Shown: positions 51,391-61,776, counted from the stretch's first letter. The stretch: DNA of 64,000 nucleotides from Lepeophtheirus salmonis (GCF_016086655.4 NC_052136.2:43578492-43642491); one strand, 5' to 3'. Numbers and translations are program-made. The notes: generated by a model not told the origin, from the sequence alone.

Positions 51391-52389
51391 ATTTGTGGCC
51401 CGTAAATGCAAAAGGAAGCTTAGTTAATTTTCTCGAAAAGGAATCTGAATATCCTTTATATTCTTCGAGGAATTATAAGAAATATACATGTACAAATTAT
51501 TTCTGAACGCAAGGTCGGCACAGCAAAATTCACTTAAAGTATCCAAAATGGATCTTCACAATATAAAAATGAGAAATAAATGGATTTCATTTCAAAAGGG
51601 GCATATCAAGGCTAGTATAGGTTCATTTAAATCAAAAGAAAGATTCCAAACCATAGCCAACATTTTGATATATTTTAATTTTATCTCACAATTTAAAAAA
51701 AAAATAACTTAGCCGATGTCTTACTTCTTTATGTCTGAGATGTCTTTATGTACTACTGATTATCTTAGGAATAAGTAATAAAACAATCAAAATGGTATCC
51801 TTCTACCAAAATTACAGCCATAGGTCTTTAAGAGAAGGTATTGCAGCAGGGACGGACCATCTCCATGAGAATGTTGTCCCAAATTAGGGAGGCTTTCACT
51901 GCATCCAAATTTGGATTCGAAAGGAATATAATTGACCCAGTTCTGCGATATGATGCAATTTATCCCATGGATACCTCCAATATCCGATTCACTGTTATAT
52001 CTCTACTCTGATTCTAACTCTAGCCAAGAATGTATGGAGTCTTTGGGAGTCCGAGTCGCTTCACTTCAACTCATAAAACCTCGGTAAATAATCAATTTTG
52101 CAAAGATGTGCTTTAATTCTCGTGTCCTATTTGCTCCTATCCTCAACTCCAGTTAAACCTTCATTTCCATTAGGATTCTAGATTTCGTTTAGACTCTTCC
52201 ATATCAAAATGTATATTATTCTGATAGTACGTGAGATCAATTATGATGAGGAAATGTCTCTAATTCTATATTCTTCATTTACATCAACAATCAAGATTAT
52301 CATTTGTATTTCGATGATGTTGATGTTCTAGCCTTGTACATTCTTTTGTTTCATTTATCATAATAATTATTAAGTAATATATCACTGTC
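51391..52389. other. Intergenic sequence, no gene seen
   Basis: The open frame at 51,488-51,712 has no recognisable motif. A GC-richer patch near 51,840-52,080 gives no coherent protein on either strand. Confidence 0.35.
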
Positions 52390-52580
52390 TCCTCTACGGC
52401 GTGACACAAAAAGATTATTGCTGGAGAAACTACCGTGTATTTCATAGGAAAAAAAACTGACAATACAAAAATCTACCGCCGAATGATGTCGCCCTTTCTC
52501 TTGATTACTCCTTTGATTCTGCTATGTATGCCTCCGACCAGATTCTCCAAGATTTCGGGGTCCAGAGTTTGCCAGACCTC
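52390..52580 (-). pseudogene. Tc1/mariner transposase C-terminus
   Basis: Minus strand: EVWQTLDPEILENLVGGIHS, RIKGVIKRKGD then a stop, matching the conserved tail of Tc1-like transposases (W..L..E.L..L..S...R...V...KG). GGCGTGACACAAAAAGATTA on the far side may be the terminal repeat region. The rest of the gene is not found upstream. Confidence 0.55.
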
Positions 52581-52639
52581 GAACTTTAAATTTTTATTTC
52601 TCAAAAACTATACCATCAATCGATTCGAAATTAAATAGG

Positions 52640-53464
52640 ATTATTTAGAAATGTGTGAAGACTACATAGGAATCTCTTTTGATATCCTTGGTTGAAGTAA
52701 TACAGAATTGTTGCAAATTAACCGTTAAGTATCGGACAATTTGAAACGTCAGACGATGCGGAACTTACCCTGTTCAATTTTTAAAAAAGTGCTGTAAATA
52801 CGAAATGATTTTTCCCCAGCTTTTTAAATAGTTGCAGGCCATATTTTATAACACTGCCTTTAATTTTACTTAAAGGGGTAATCCAAAAGTAATAATGGTC
52901 GGGAGTTCATCATAAAAACGTTATGTAACATAATCAAAAAATAATTTCCTTTGTCGTTTGTATTTTTCTTTTCTATGTGTTTATGAATTTTGATGAGGAT
53001 AGGTATGAATCTCCAAATGAATTATCTAAAAATATGTTTAATACATATGTAAGTTACTTATATTAAGAATACAAACTAATTCCAGAAGCCTTTTGAGAAA
53101 AATTACCACAGTTTACTTTCGTATTGACGGGCTATATATAAAGAGAAGAATATACAAGCATATGTAGAGCTGTAGAAAATATTTTCTTTTGGGATATGGT
53201 TGTTGGCCAATCATTTATAAGTTAAATTAACTCAGCAAATTTAACAAAAAATAAATAATGATTGTGATAACTTGTTTTTCAAATAATGGATATCCTTAGC
53301 CAACCTCTTTTTTTTTTTTGCAAAGTGTGCGTAAACAAAAAAAAAGCATCATGGTGAATAACATAAACAAAATCTTAGAAAGCTGAAACCTGATTAAGAT
53401 TATCACCTTGAAATTTATTAAATAATGAAAAAATGTATCGTCATTCCTTAACATTAAAAATATC
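52640..53464. other. AT-rich intergenic sequence, no gene seen
   Basis: Nothing recognised. Confidence 0.4.
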
Positions 53465-54040
53465 TATTTTTAGCTTCAATTGCACCCTCTACACAAGACG
53501 GAAGGCCTTGCAACTCTGATGACCTACACATCAAAGATGACTATTCACTCGCGCTCAATAGAGGACTTCAGCTCAACGACATTTCTGTGGGGGACAGTAC
53601 AATCCCATAGTTAAGTGGGTTCGGATCTGTTGAGGAGAGAGGGCCCAATGTCCTGACCCGGAAATCTTCCTTCAGCCAATTTTGAAGTTTTTTGGCCTTG
53701 GCCAATCCGGTGCTCCTAACCGTTGCTGCTATGGAATTGTGTTTTCCACGGACGTAGCTCTTGAGCCCATGTCTTCTACGGCATTCCTGATCGTATTTTC
53801 ACGAACGACGTGCTTCTATGTGAACTTCCGCCTCAAGGTTTGAGGATTTGCCTCAATACTTCTCCAATCGCTTATGTTACCCACTCCCAGGTTTCCTTTC
53901 ATAGCTCCCATCACCCTCAAACATCCTCCTGATCTTAAAAACCTGTGGTTTTGTTCACTTCCACAATCTCGATCACCTCACAAACAGGAACTCCCGAATG
54001 GAGAAAATGAAGCACTCTATCTTACTTCGACAGCACCACA
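53465..54040 (-). pseudogene. Mariner transposase relic
   Basis: Minus-strand frames give VEVNKTTG, MFEGDGSYERKPGSG, EVLRQILKP, SHRSTSFVKIRSG, then APDWPKAKKLQNWLKEDFRV and a shifted DPNPLNYGI (third-aspartate region), followed by RNVVELKSSIERE. N-terminal domain, linker and C-terminal half are present, but the first and second catalytic aspartates are lost by deletion, and there are many stops. GC content is higher than its surroundings. Confidence 0.65.
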
Positions 54041-54768
54041 AAAATGACTCTGTTGATAAAAAGTTGTATGACGTACAAAGGCAGGTCTCAAAAATGTTAT
54101 TTCAAACAATGTATGTTTCTTTGTTCTACGTTAATTTTTTTGGAATCTATTAAAGTTGTAATGCATGATGCATTTTTGCTAACAGTAGCTGAGTTCTTCT
54201 GTACGAGCTTTATATTCAAAAAAACGTTTGCCTTCCAATGCCAAACTACCATCAAAAATATCTTGTTATCTCTATATATATCTTTTTTTATGCTTCCATT
54301 GTTCATAGTACACGCACTTTAATTAAACTTTTATTTTTCCTCCTCAAAAGTTAAATAATAATGATAAATGTGTTGGAAGATAAAATACACAATTAGATTG
54401 TTAACAAGAATATATTGTTGTTCCTATTGTCTACAATCTACACATATTCATTCATATGTAATTCAATATATTATTTATTGTACATGAAACAAAAGGGAAT
54501 ACAATTCTTCGATTATAAGTAAATTTCACCAAAGCTATAATGTTCCAATAATCTATTTGTGAACAATACTTTGTCGGATGTAATTAGATATCTGCATACT
54601 TCCAAGAAGGAAAATGAAAAAGTACAATTTGAGTATCGAGATGAGATACATATAAATATGTTAAAAACTTGTGTTTAAATAGGTTTTTTAACAATTGTTC
54701 AACAAAGCAAGTATATCAAAACTTAAAATTAAGAAAATCTGTTGCCCATTTAGAAAAGAATATATATA
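54041..54768. other. AT-rich intergenic sequence, no gene seen
   Basis: Open frames at 54,044-54,322 and opposite have no motifs. Nothing supportable. Confidence 0.4.
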
Positions 54769-55510
54769 GGGTGAACCAAAAGTCTTAAGGCAATTTTAAG
54801 GTAAAGAATGTATACAAAAATTTATTTCTCCAAACATTTTTTTAAATTATTGTAATCTGCGTGTGATTTCTTTCAAAATTAGTGTCAGTTCATTTCACAT
54901 GACCACCGTTTGCAGCAACTGTAGCTCTAAGACGCTTCAGAACTGCTTTACACGCCATACAGATGTTAACGCTGCAGTAGGAAATAACACTAACCTACAT
55001 CTCCAGAATTGACTATATGGAGAAGTCCATTCAATTTAGATCTGGGGATGAAGAGGGCCACATTTATTTTCTCCAAAAGTGGTCAAAAGTGGCTTGGCAC
55101 CACACCTGCACAGACTTTGGAATATGTGAATGTTTTCTGTCTTGTTGGAAGAGTATGAATCTTCCCATTACTGCTCCTGGATCTAGGGAAGTACTTGACC
55201 TTCATACCTTCAGTATGCAGATCAATTGCATCTTAATACCACAGAAGGTGACCCCCACCCAGACCATAAACGAGGGCGGCTTTAGGCCTATTAAGACGCT
55301 GCACTCATTCAAGAATTTTTTTTAAGCTTTGAAGAAAATACAGAAAAATGTCCAGGCCTGAACTTGGCTAGAAGAAGTTCGTGTTCCATGACATAGTGTA
55401 CAATTCTGTCAAAGCTGCCCAGATGAAGTACCTTAAATATTTAGAGATGCCTTCCTCTCTAAGGTTACAAGAAACTCTGTTTTGAACGTGGTTGGTGTTT
55501 ATTATTGAAT
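54769..55510 (-). mobile_element. Degenerate mariner-like element
   Basis: Left terminus GGGTGAACCAAAAGTCTTAA follows TA. On the minus strand: NRPKAALVYGLGGGHLLWY-like text (KPPSFMVWVGVTFCGI), GAVMGRFILFQQDRKHSHIP (second aspartate), WPSSSPDLN then a stop and MDFSI (third region), and at the end LKRLRATVAANGGHVK. Stops and shifts break it in several places. The 5' (right) terminus is unclear, so the right limit is approximate. Confidence 0.7.
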
Positions 55511-55906
55511 TATATTAAGAAATATAGAAAATTCGTTTGTTTTCGATAATGAACCGCTCAAAATATGCAAAATAATCGTGCCAAAGGTAGTCCTAGGAAA
55601 TATGCCACATATGTATAAAGGTTGAAATATCTTGTATAAGTTGTGATAATATGTATTGAAGTAAAACATGCCACTTATGTAATATCATGAATGATATCAG
55701 TTAACAGCGTTCGACTACTTAGTGATCTTGGAATCACAAAACAGTCTTGAAAGACAAGTTTGGTAGAATTCTAATTCTTATCATTCTCCAAGTTTTGTTC
55801 AGCCGTTAATTGCAAAAAATATAGAAACTTGATTGAAATTATTTTCGGCTCCGCAAAGCACCGCCTTCAGCCAATTAAGTTTCTTTAAGTGTGAAATACA
55901 CCATAG
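55511..55906. other. Intergenic sequence, nothing recognised
   Basis: No coding signal or repeat ends. Confidence 0.35.
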
Positions 55907-56415
55907 TGGGGTCATTCCACGTCAAGTGTACACACCCTCACGGCATGACCATTACTGATTTTGATGATTCTCTTTGGTGAGATGGATTTTCTTTATGAAA
56001 TAAGAGAGTGCGTGAAATATTATATTTCTGTGACTCAATTGGGCCGTTTTAGGCCCGCTCAAAGTTGGGTCTGATGCGTTGGACCTGTGTTGTATAGAAG
56101 GCCATAATTCTGATCATAGTGGCTCGATTTTAACACAAATTACGTCAAAAGATGCACAAGAACACAAACTTTAAGTTATATTCAGTCATAATCTTATTTT
56201 AATCCAAAAAAAAGTTTGGGGATCTGGTGCGACTTTCAAAATGGCGCCCCTACAAAGCAGCAAAACCTGATTTTGTTTAAACTTTCGTATAACATGTATC
56301 AGTATATTTTTTTAAACATATCCAAAATTCAGAGTGGGATCTTAATGGGATCACCTCCAACAAAAGCATTATTTAGAGTAAATAGAGCCGCTTTAATAGC
56401 ATATTGGTATGATTG
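55907..56415 (+). repeat. Left arm of the outer element
   Basis: About 510 bp that matches the reverse complement of 61,345-61,776. Includes GACTCAATTGGGCCGTTTTA, ACACAAACTTTAA, TGGTGCGACTTTCAAAATGG and AGAGTGGGATCTTAATGGGA. About 80 bp longer than the right arm because of small indels. Confidence 0.85.
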
Positions 56416-56542
56416 TTCTATATTTAAACTCGTATTAAATATAATATACATATTTTTTTAAGTGATTAATGGCCTAAAAGAAAACTGTAAAGTTTTTAAA
56501 TAATAAACAGAAAATTCAGATTTTAACCATTTTCGCCAAGAC

Positions 56543-56695
56543 TATGAGTATCAGAAGATTATTGATGCAGAATTTTAATTGCTCACAACGAATGGCAGTT
56601 CAGGCAAATAAATTACTCGATGACAGAGACATTAGAGTGTGTCTTACGAAACCAATTTTTACTAATACAAAGTCCATTTCCTACATGAGTTGATG
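56543..56695 (+). pseudogene. Protein B, separated 5' coding part
   Basis: ATG-led frame: MSIRRLLMQNFNCSQRMAVQ, ANKLLDDRDI, then drift into element sequence and a stop. The first 28 or so residues suit the N-terminal part of the protein B family (basic start, a KLL segment just before an SSPNPK block). That SSPNPK block is found 3.3 kb away at about 59,925. The 5' part is cut by the inner element; coding beyond about 56,630 is not original. Confidence 0.55.
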
Positions 56696-56880
56696 TTTAA
56701 TAAGAATGTCCTGCAATATTTTTTTCCTGCAGCAAAAACTCGAAGGGCTACTTCCGGTCAACAATTCCGGTTAGTTCTAAAACTTCTCCAAAAATGATGT
56801 TACATGCTCAATAATTTTTTTTTGTAATGTAATATGAGTGTAAAAAACATTCTTTATTAAAAAAAATCGATCTGTTAATT
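56632..56880 (+). repeat. Left arm of the inner element
   Basis: About 250 bp, near-identical over long runs to the reverse complement of 59,655-59,909. The most divergent stretch is 56,665-56,700. Confidence 0.85.
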
Positions 56881-57200
56881 AAGAAGCGAGGTTTTTACTA
56901 CACTTGGTGACTTTATCAAAGAAATATAGCGTAGAGTACTGTTACAGAAAGTAACAGTATTGCCCGTAGGGTTGTTTAGTCTTACTAGTGGCATTATTAA
57001 TTACTGAGTATTTCGAAGAACAAAGAGCATAACTACGCATTGGGTAGCTATGATTATATCCTTTGTTTTATAAAACCAATCTCTTCATTCTATAAGTTAT
57101 CGAACTACAAACAATTATTATTTATTTGCTCAGGAACAAGGAGCACTCAGGAGCACTTTTTATTTGGAAGTCCCTACGATCTCCCTTGAATGCTCTGCCA
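56881..57200. other. Non-coding part of the inner element
   Basis: Lies between the left arm and the first protein A coding traces. May hold a promoter; none is evident. Confidence 0.3.
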
Positions 57201-57850
57201 AGTTAGCTAGACTTAATTAGATATTACCTCTACCTCAAAATTAAACATCCCAATGGAGTATGACTTTCGAGAATAGAACATCTTCAAATCGTCGAAACAA
57301 TACCAATTAAGGATAAAAGTATTTGGGAGATGGCTATCATCCCTTCCTACGACATCAAGTACCTCAAGCAAAAAATTGACAAATTCTTGGTTCTCATCAA
57401 GGACAAAAGTAAAGAAGAGGAATGTACAAAACCGATCTAGTGATTAACTTGTTCGTGAGTTTTTGAAAAATACGTCAGATCTTTTTGATATTGTTTTAGG
57501 TTCTTGCTATAAGAATAAGGAAATTAGTTATTTTAAAGTGAAAAATTGCTCATGTGACTCCTTCAAAAAAATACTACAGAATGAATTTTATTTCTACATG
57601 GTTCAAAACTTTTTAAATAAACTTATGATCACTTCATCCATTGACAAGGCAGCAAGTCAGTCCTATGGAGATAATTATACGAAATTCGTTCGAAGGCAAG
57701 AAAGAAAAGATGAAATGGCAAAAAGAACAGAGAAAGAAAAAGAAAGAATAACTACTTTGGACAAAGAAAAAGAAGAATCTAAATAAAAAATTACATTTCT
57801 GGTGATTATAGAAGCAATTTGGATTATTATAATACGCCAAATAATCAAAT

Positions 57851-58297
57851 ATGGCAACCAACAGTACAAAGAAACAACACCGCGAAATTCTTATTAGATA
57901 TTATCTTTCACTTCGTTCTGCTGCAGCTTATGGAAATGCATTATTAAGAGATCTGAAGCTAGCTACTCCCCAAAATTTACTTTCAACATCGAAAGTGGTT
58001 AGACAAACAAAGAAATATCTAAATAATATTCATCAAATTGCTGAAGAAAACAAAGAATTCATTTGCATCAAGTCTGATGGTCGCAAAGATCTTCCAAAAA
58101 CCTTGGCCGGGTCTGAAAGACCTGAAATATTTGAGGAGCATATCACAGTAATTGTAGACCAGAAGGTTAAAATATCAGCCATTTTATCCCTATTTCTGGA
58201 AAAGCAGAACACGTTGCAAGATAATTATTTTCTTCAATTTCTGAATCTGGAAGTCTTCATTCTATCAGAGCCATTGGATGCGATGGAACTGCAGTAA
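57851..58297 (+). pseudogene. Protein A, second open piece
   Basis: A 148-codon frame. The first 110 residues are family-like (RYYLSLRSAAAYGNALLRDL, SDGRKDLPKT); after EEHITVIVD the frame is shifted and the tail is not genuine. The true continuation, HFIPISGKAEHVAR, is one frame away and meets a TAA at about 58,221. Confidence 0.6.
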
Positions 58298-58371
58298 ATA
58301 CAGGGCACAAAAGTGGCATCATTAGGCTTCTTGAGCAAAAATTAGACACTCCTTTACAATGGATTATTTGC

Positions 58372-58899
58372 ATGCTCCATTTTAATGAATTACCCTTAAA
58401 AAAACTATTTGAATTTTATCATGGAAGATCAACAGGGCCCAACACATTTAGAGGAGAAGTAGGAATGTTTATATCAAACTTTTCATGCCTAAGGGATCCA
58501 ATAAAATATGAAGCCATCGAACAATGTGTTCCAATCCTCGATGACTCTTTTAAAAACAAACTCAGTAGGGATCAAAAGTACTTTTTAAAAATTTGCACAG
58601 ATATTCAAAATGGACCACATTCAATCACAAAGCCTTTCCTAAAAAGACATCTAGGAACTGTCCATAATGCTAGATGGATTACTACAGTATACAATCTTCT
58701 GAGACTCTATATCCAAACCAGAAATCCATCAGAAGAACTTAAAAGAATGGTTGTGATCATTCCTAATATTTATGGACCAACATTCGTAAACATTAAAAAG
58801 AATCATCACGTTAGATATGCTTCTCAGCACTATTTCTTTGCATTGCATCAAGGACGTCAGCATCTTACAAAAGAGGAACGAGATGTAGTTGCAAATTAA
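58372..58899 (+). pseudogene. Protein A, third open piece
   Basis: The longest intact piece (175 codons; the frame is open upstream from about 58,222). Contains LHFNELPLKKLFEFYHGRST, GPNTFRGEVG, LSRDQKYFLKICTDIQNGPH, NARWITTVYNLLRLYIQTRN and FFALHQGRQHLTKEERDVVA. A TAA follows, after which the frame continues with FKVNSFSAHPEAILLGALFD and RQYIRPIDYLNF to a further stop at about 59,127. Confidence 0.65.
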
Positions 58900-59191
58900 T
58901 TCAAAGTTAACTCATTCAGTGCACACCCAGAAGCTATACTTTTAGGCGCTTTATTTGACTCGGTCAAAAATACCAGAAGGACAGCAGTCAATATAATCAT
59001 GAAAGACAGAGAAAAAAGAAAAACTGGATCAGTTAGGCAATATATTCGCCCAATTGATTACTTAAACTTCAATGCAAAAAGTTATTTGGAGTTGGTTGAT
59101 TTATCATCGATTCCAAATAGTTTTTAACCGAACCTCCTTTAACTTTTGATATAAAAAAAGAAGCATTTCTGAAGTGCATTGAAGGAGAACT

Positions 59192-59383
59192 TTGGCTTCA
59201 CAAGACATCCCGTGCCTTTCCCAAAATGTGGAAAGATGTGTCGTATCAACTACTAAAGAAGCTAAAATAACACCGGATGAAAGAACTAGACATCATAGAT
59301 TATTAACAATTCGTCATTCAAGATCAAAAATATCAAAGAACTTTCAAAAGTCAGATTTTATAGCTTTAGATAGTGATAACTAA
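59192..59383 (+). pseudogene. Protein A, C-terminal piece
   Basis: Encodes SQDIPCLSQNVERCVVSTTK and ends TIRHSRSKISKNFQKSDFIA. The IPC.SQ.VERCV block near the C-terminus recurs in the uncharacterised proteins of this family that I remember. The stretch just before it (LTFDIKKEAFLKCIEGELWL) is one frame away, so another frameshift lies near 59,195. Confidence 0.55.
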
Positions 59384-59654
59384 TCATCAATGTTACTCTT
59401 GCAATCCTTTTTCGATATTTTTATACACATCAAAAATAATATTATCTTATATGTTTTGTTATTTTTTAAAAGCTTAGAATATGAATATAACTTATATTAC
59501 AAATGTTCTTATATGTGTATTGTACATAGTGTAGTTTACAATTATTTGTTGAAAATAAGTAACGAAGGACGAAGAATTGCAACGCGCTTTGTATTACTCT
59601 TCACTATATTTCTTTGATAAGGTCCACTGTGTGGAGAAAACCTCATTTTTTAAC

Positions 59655-59909
59655 TAACAAAGCGATTTTTTTTATAAAATAAGAAATGTTTTTTACACTC
59701 GTATTACATTACAAAAAAATTATTGAGCATGTAACATCATTTTTGGAGAAGTTTTAGAACTAACCGGAAGTGTTGACCGGAAGTAGCCCTTCGAATTTTT
59801 GCTGCCGAAAAAAAAATATTGCAGGACATTCTTACCCATACTAAACCTCGACTCTTGGGGGAAATATATTTTTGGTTAGTAAAAATTGGTTTCGTAAGAT
59901 ACACTTTAA
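59655..59909 (-). repeat. Right arm of the inner element
   Basis: Inverted counterpart of 56,632-56,880. The open frame 59,819-60,004 runs across its end and so joins arm sequence to genuine protein B sequence; the protein B part starts near SSPNPKEGQP. Confidence 0.85.
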
Positions 59910-59919
59910 CAGATGTGCT

Positions 59920-61210
59920 GTCATCTCCTAATCCAAAGGAGGGCCAGCCACTGGCACCTGATTTAATAAATAAAGTGGTCGAATTTTATGGTTCTGATTA
60001 TTGAAGTAGAGTGTTACCTGGCAAAAAAAGATTATGTTGTAATACAAGAGCCTACTGGCAAGAAATACATATAAAAGCGATTAATTCTGTACAATTTAAA
60101 AGAACTTTATCAGAGATTTAAAGATACAATCCCAAATTTGAGCATTGGATTTTCAAAATTCGCTTCCCTTCGACCAACAGAATGTGTTCTTTCTGGTACT
60201 AGGGGTACACACTCTGTATGGGTTAGCACTTTTCATCAAAACACTAAACTTATGGTCATAGAATCGAGAATGGCCGAAATAACAACTTAAAAAACGTACC
60301 GTCATGTCATTGCATCTATACAACCCTGCATTACCTTCGTGCTACTTTCGTACTTGTGATTCCTGCAAAAGTACGGAGGATCATGAAAATATATTAAAAA
60401 ACAAATTTGAAAACAACAACATCGACGAGGTACAATTTCAACAGTGGGTATCCACTGATAGATGTGAATTAACTTCTACAATATTTCCAATACAAGATTT
60501 TGTTGAGCGTTTCTTTGAAAAAGCAGTCAAGCTAGAAGAACACGACTTTATTTCAAAGACCCAAAGCAATTTCTTAAGAAAGAAGAAATTACAGAGGAAT
60601 AAGTTGTGGTAATTGGTGACTTTTCAGAAAATTACAGTCTTATTGTACAGGATGCATTTCATTGGAATAAAGGGCAGGCAACAATATACCCTTGGTTTTA
60701 CTATTATAAAAATAATGGTAAGCTATGTCTCCACTCTTGCACTATTATATCCGATAACAACCATCACGATGTTGTAGCCATACATTTATACCAGCAAGGA
60801 CTTGTATACCATTTAAAGGAAAAATTGAGTCATATTAAAAAAATATATTACTTTTCCGACGGGTGTGCGGAGCCATATAAAAACTGTAAAGCCTTCTTGA
60901 ACTTCACGTTCCACCTAGAGGACTTTCAATTATCTGCTGAGTGGCATTTATTTACCACAAGTGACGGCATGGGACCTTTAGATGGTGTAGGTGACACTAT
61001 TAAAAGAAAAGCTACAAAAGAGAACTTCCTTATAAAAATAAAAATACAAAGCCGAATGATTTATTAGAATATACAAGATACATATTGAAAAATAGGAAGA
61101 ATATTATGAAAAGAAAAAGACTATTTCAAAAGAAAGGTTTGGTTTTGCAAAAAACATTTATGATACACAAAAACTTCATTCATTTATTCCCGAATTACAC
61201 CGATCACTGA
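59920..61210 (+). pseudogene. Protein B, main coding part (candidate transposase, broken)
   Basis: Pieces in order: LSSPNPKEGQPLAPDLINKV, VEFYGSDY, a stop; VLPGKKDYVVIQEPTGKKY in another frame; YQRFKDTIPNLSIGFSKFAS, LRPTECVLSGTRGTHSVWVS, FHQNTKLMVIESRM, a stop; CYFRTCDSCKSTEDHENILK; FQQWVSTDRCEL; then VVIGDFSENYSLIVQDAFHW, ATIYPWFYYY, HHDVVAIHLYQ, IKKIYYFSDGCAEPYKNCKA, LSAEWHLFTTSDGMGPLDGV and GDTIKRKATKEN. The D of GDFSENY, the D of YFSDGC and the E/D of EWHL or LDGVGD are spaced as in a DDE/RNase H-like catalytic core. HSVWVSTFHQN, the two CxxC-like pairs and H residues could form a zinc site. At least three frameshifts and two stops make it a pseudogene. A transposase role is inference. 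Confidence 0.65.
60606..61067 (+). pseudogene. Protein B, DDE-like core piece
   Basis: The longest open piece of protein B (153 codons) and the one with the GDFSENY, YFSDGCAEPYKN and SAEWHLFTTS motifs. The preceding piece (60,304-60,612) overlaps it in a different frame, so one shift lies near 60,600. The tail after KATKENFLIKI is shifted; the family reading continues in another frame to a stop at about 61,208. Confidence 0.7.
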
Positions 61211-61344
61211 GAGTTGGATATTGAATCGGAGGAGTCAAAAGTTGAATTTGTTATATAATTTAAGTTTAAAATGAAAATAATTGACACAATCATATTGTTA
61301 TTTTATAAAATATATAAATTTTCAATTATATTATATATATCCTA

Positions 61345-61776
61345 TAGAAGCAGCTCTATATGCTCTAAATAATGCGCTTGTTGGAAATGATTCTATTTAG
61401 ATCCTACTCTAAATTTTAGATATGTTTGAAAAAATATATTGATACATGTTCTACGAAAATTATAACAAAATCAGGTTTGCTGCTTGGCAGGGGCGCCATT
61501 TTGAAAGCCGCACCAGAGCTCCAAACTTTTACTTTTGATTAAAATAAGATTATGATTGAATATAAATTAAAGTTTGTGTTCTTGTACATCTTTTGTTGTA
61601 ATTTGTTTTAAAATCGAGTCACTTTGAGCGGAATTATGGCTTTCTAAACAACACTGGTCCAACACATTAGGCCCAACTTTGAGTGGGATTAGAACAGCCC
61701 AGGTGAGTCACAGAACCCTAATATTTTACAAATTCACTTATTTTATGTAGAAAATCCATTGACGTGGATTGCCCCA
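61345..61776 (-). repeat. Right arm of the outer element
   Basis: Inverted counterpart of 55,907-56,415, with small indels. Ends CGTGGATTGCCCCA, then ATAG. Confidence 0.85.

Larger units (their letters stand above)
57250..59383 (+). pseudogene. Protein A of the inner element (large, uncharacterised, broken)
   Basis: At least five open pieces in changing frames read as one protein of about 700 residues. In order: HLQIVETIPIKDKSIWEMAI; DLFDIVLGSCYKNKE then NCSCDSFKK (a small Cys cluster); a basic, coiled Lys/Glu stretch (57,690-57,780); REILIRYYLSLRSAAAYGNA; EEHITVIVD; then after a frameshift HFIPISGKAEHVAR, a TAA, and SIRAIGCDGTAVNTGHKSGI; LQWIICMLHFNELPLKKLFE; TVHNARWITTVYNLLRLYIQ; FSAHPEAILLGALFD; and DIPCLSQNVERCV before a final stop. 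The spaced acidic residues and a CDGT(A/N)VNTG motif suggest an RNase H-like fold, which would fit a transposase. I know such sequences only as predicted proteins in invertebrate genomes; the function is inference. Confidence 0.6.
56632..59909 (+). mobile_element. 3.3-kb inner element inserted in the protein B gene
   Basis: Left arm (56,632-56,880) and the reverse complement of the right arm (59,655-59,909) match closely: GTGTCTTACGAAACCAATTT, AAGAATGTCCTGCAATATTT, GAAGGGCTACTTCCGGTCAA, CTAAAACTTCTCCAAAAATG and TTACATGCTCAATAATTTTT appear in both. Ends are set from where the match starts; they could lie about 15 bp further out, as GATGACAG also occurs beyond both. The insert carries the protein A gene on the plus strand. 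No clear target duplication was found. Confidence 0.7.
55907..61776 (+). mobile_element. 5.9-kb DNA element with long terminal inverted repeats (outer element)
   Basis: The left end TGGGGTCATTCCACGTCAA and the right end, read inward, TGGGGCAATCCACGTCAA, are each flanked by ATAG (55,903-55,906 and 61,777-61,780), a candidate 4-bp target duplication. The inverted arms continue for hundreds of bases with shared landmarks, such as GGACC(T/A)GTGTTGT, GATG(C/T)ACAAGAACACAAAC and TTTCAAAATGGCGCCCCT. Inside, on the plus strand, it carries the gene for protein B, whose 5' part is at 56,543 and remainder from about 59,920. The two are separated by a second element (about 56,632-59,909). The protein B family is, as far as I can recall, known only from uncharacterised proteins of cnidarians and arthropods; I cannot name its transposon superfamily. 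Confidence 0.75.

Noticed and set aside
57634..57869. Minus-strand Phe/Ser-rich open frames
   Set aside because: Antisense of the Lys/Glu-rich part of protein A; low complexity.
55907..61776. Polinton/Maverick or virus-like element
   Set aside because: Total length under 6 kb, and no polymerase, packaging ATPase or capsid motif is visible; the two proteins do not resemble such genes.
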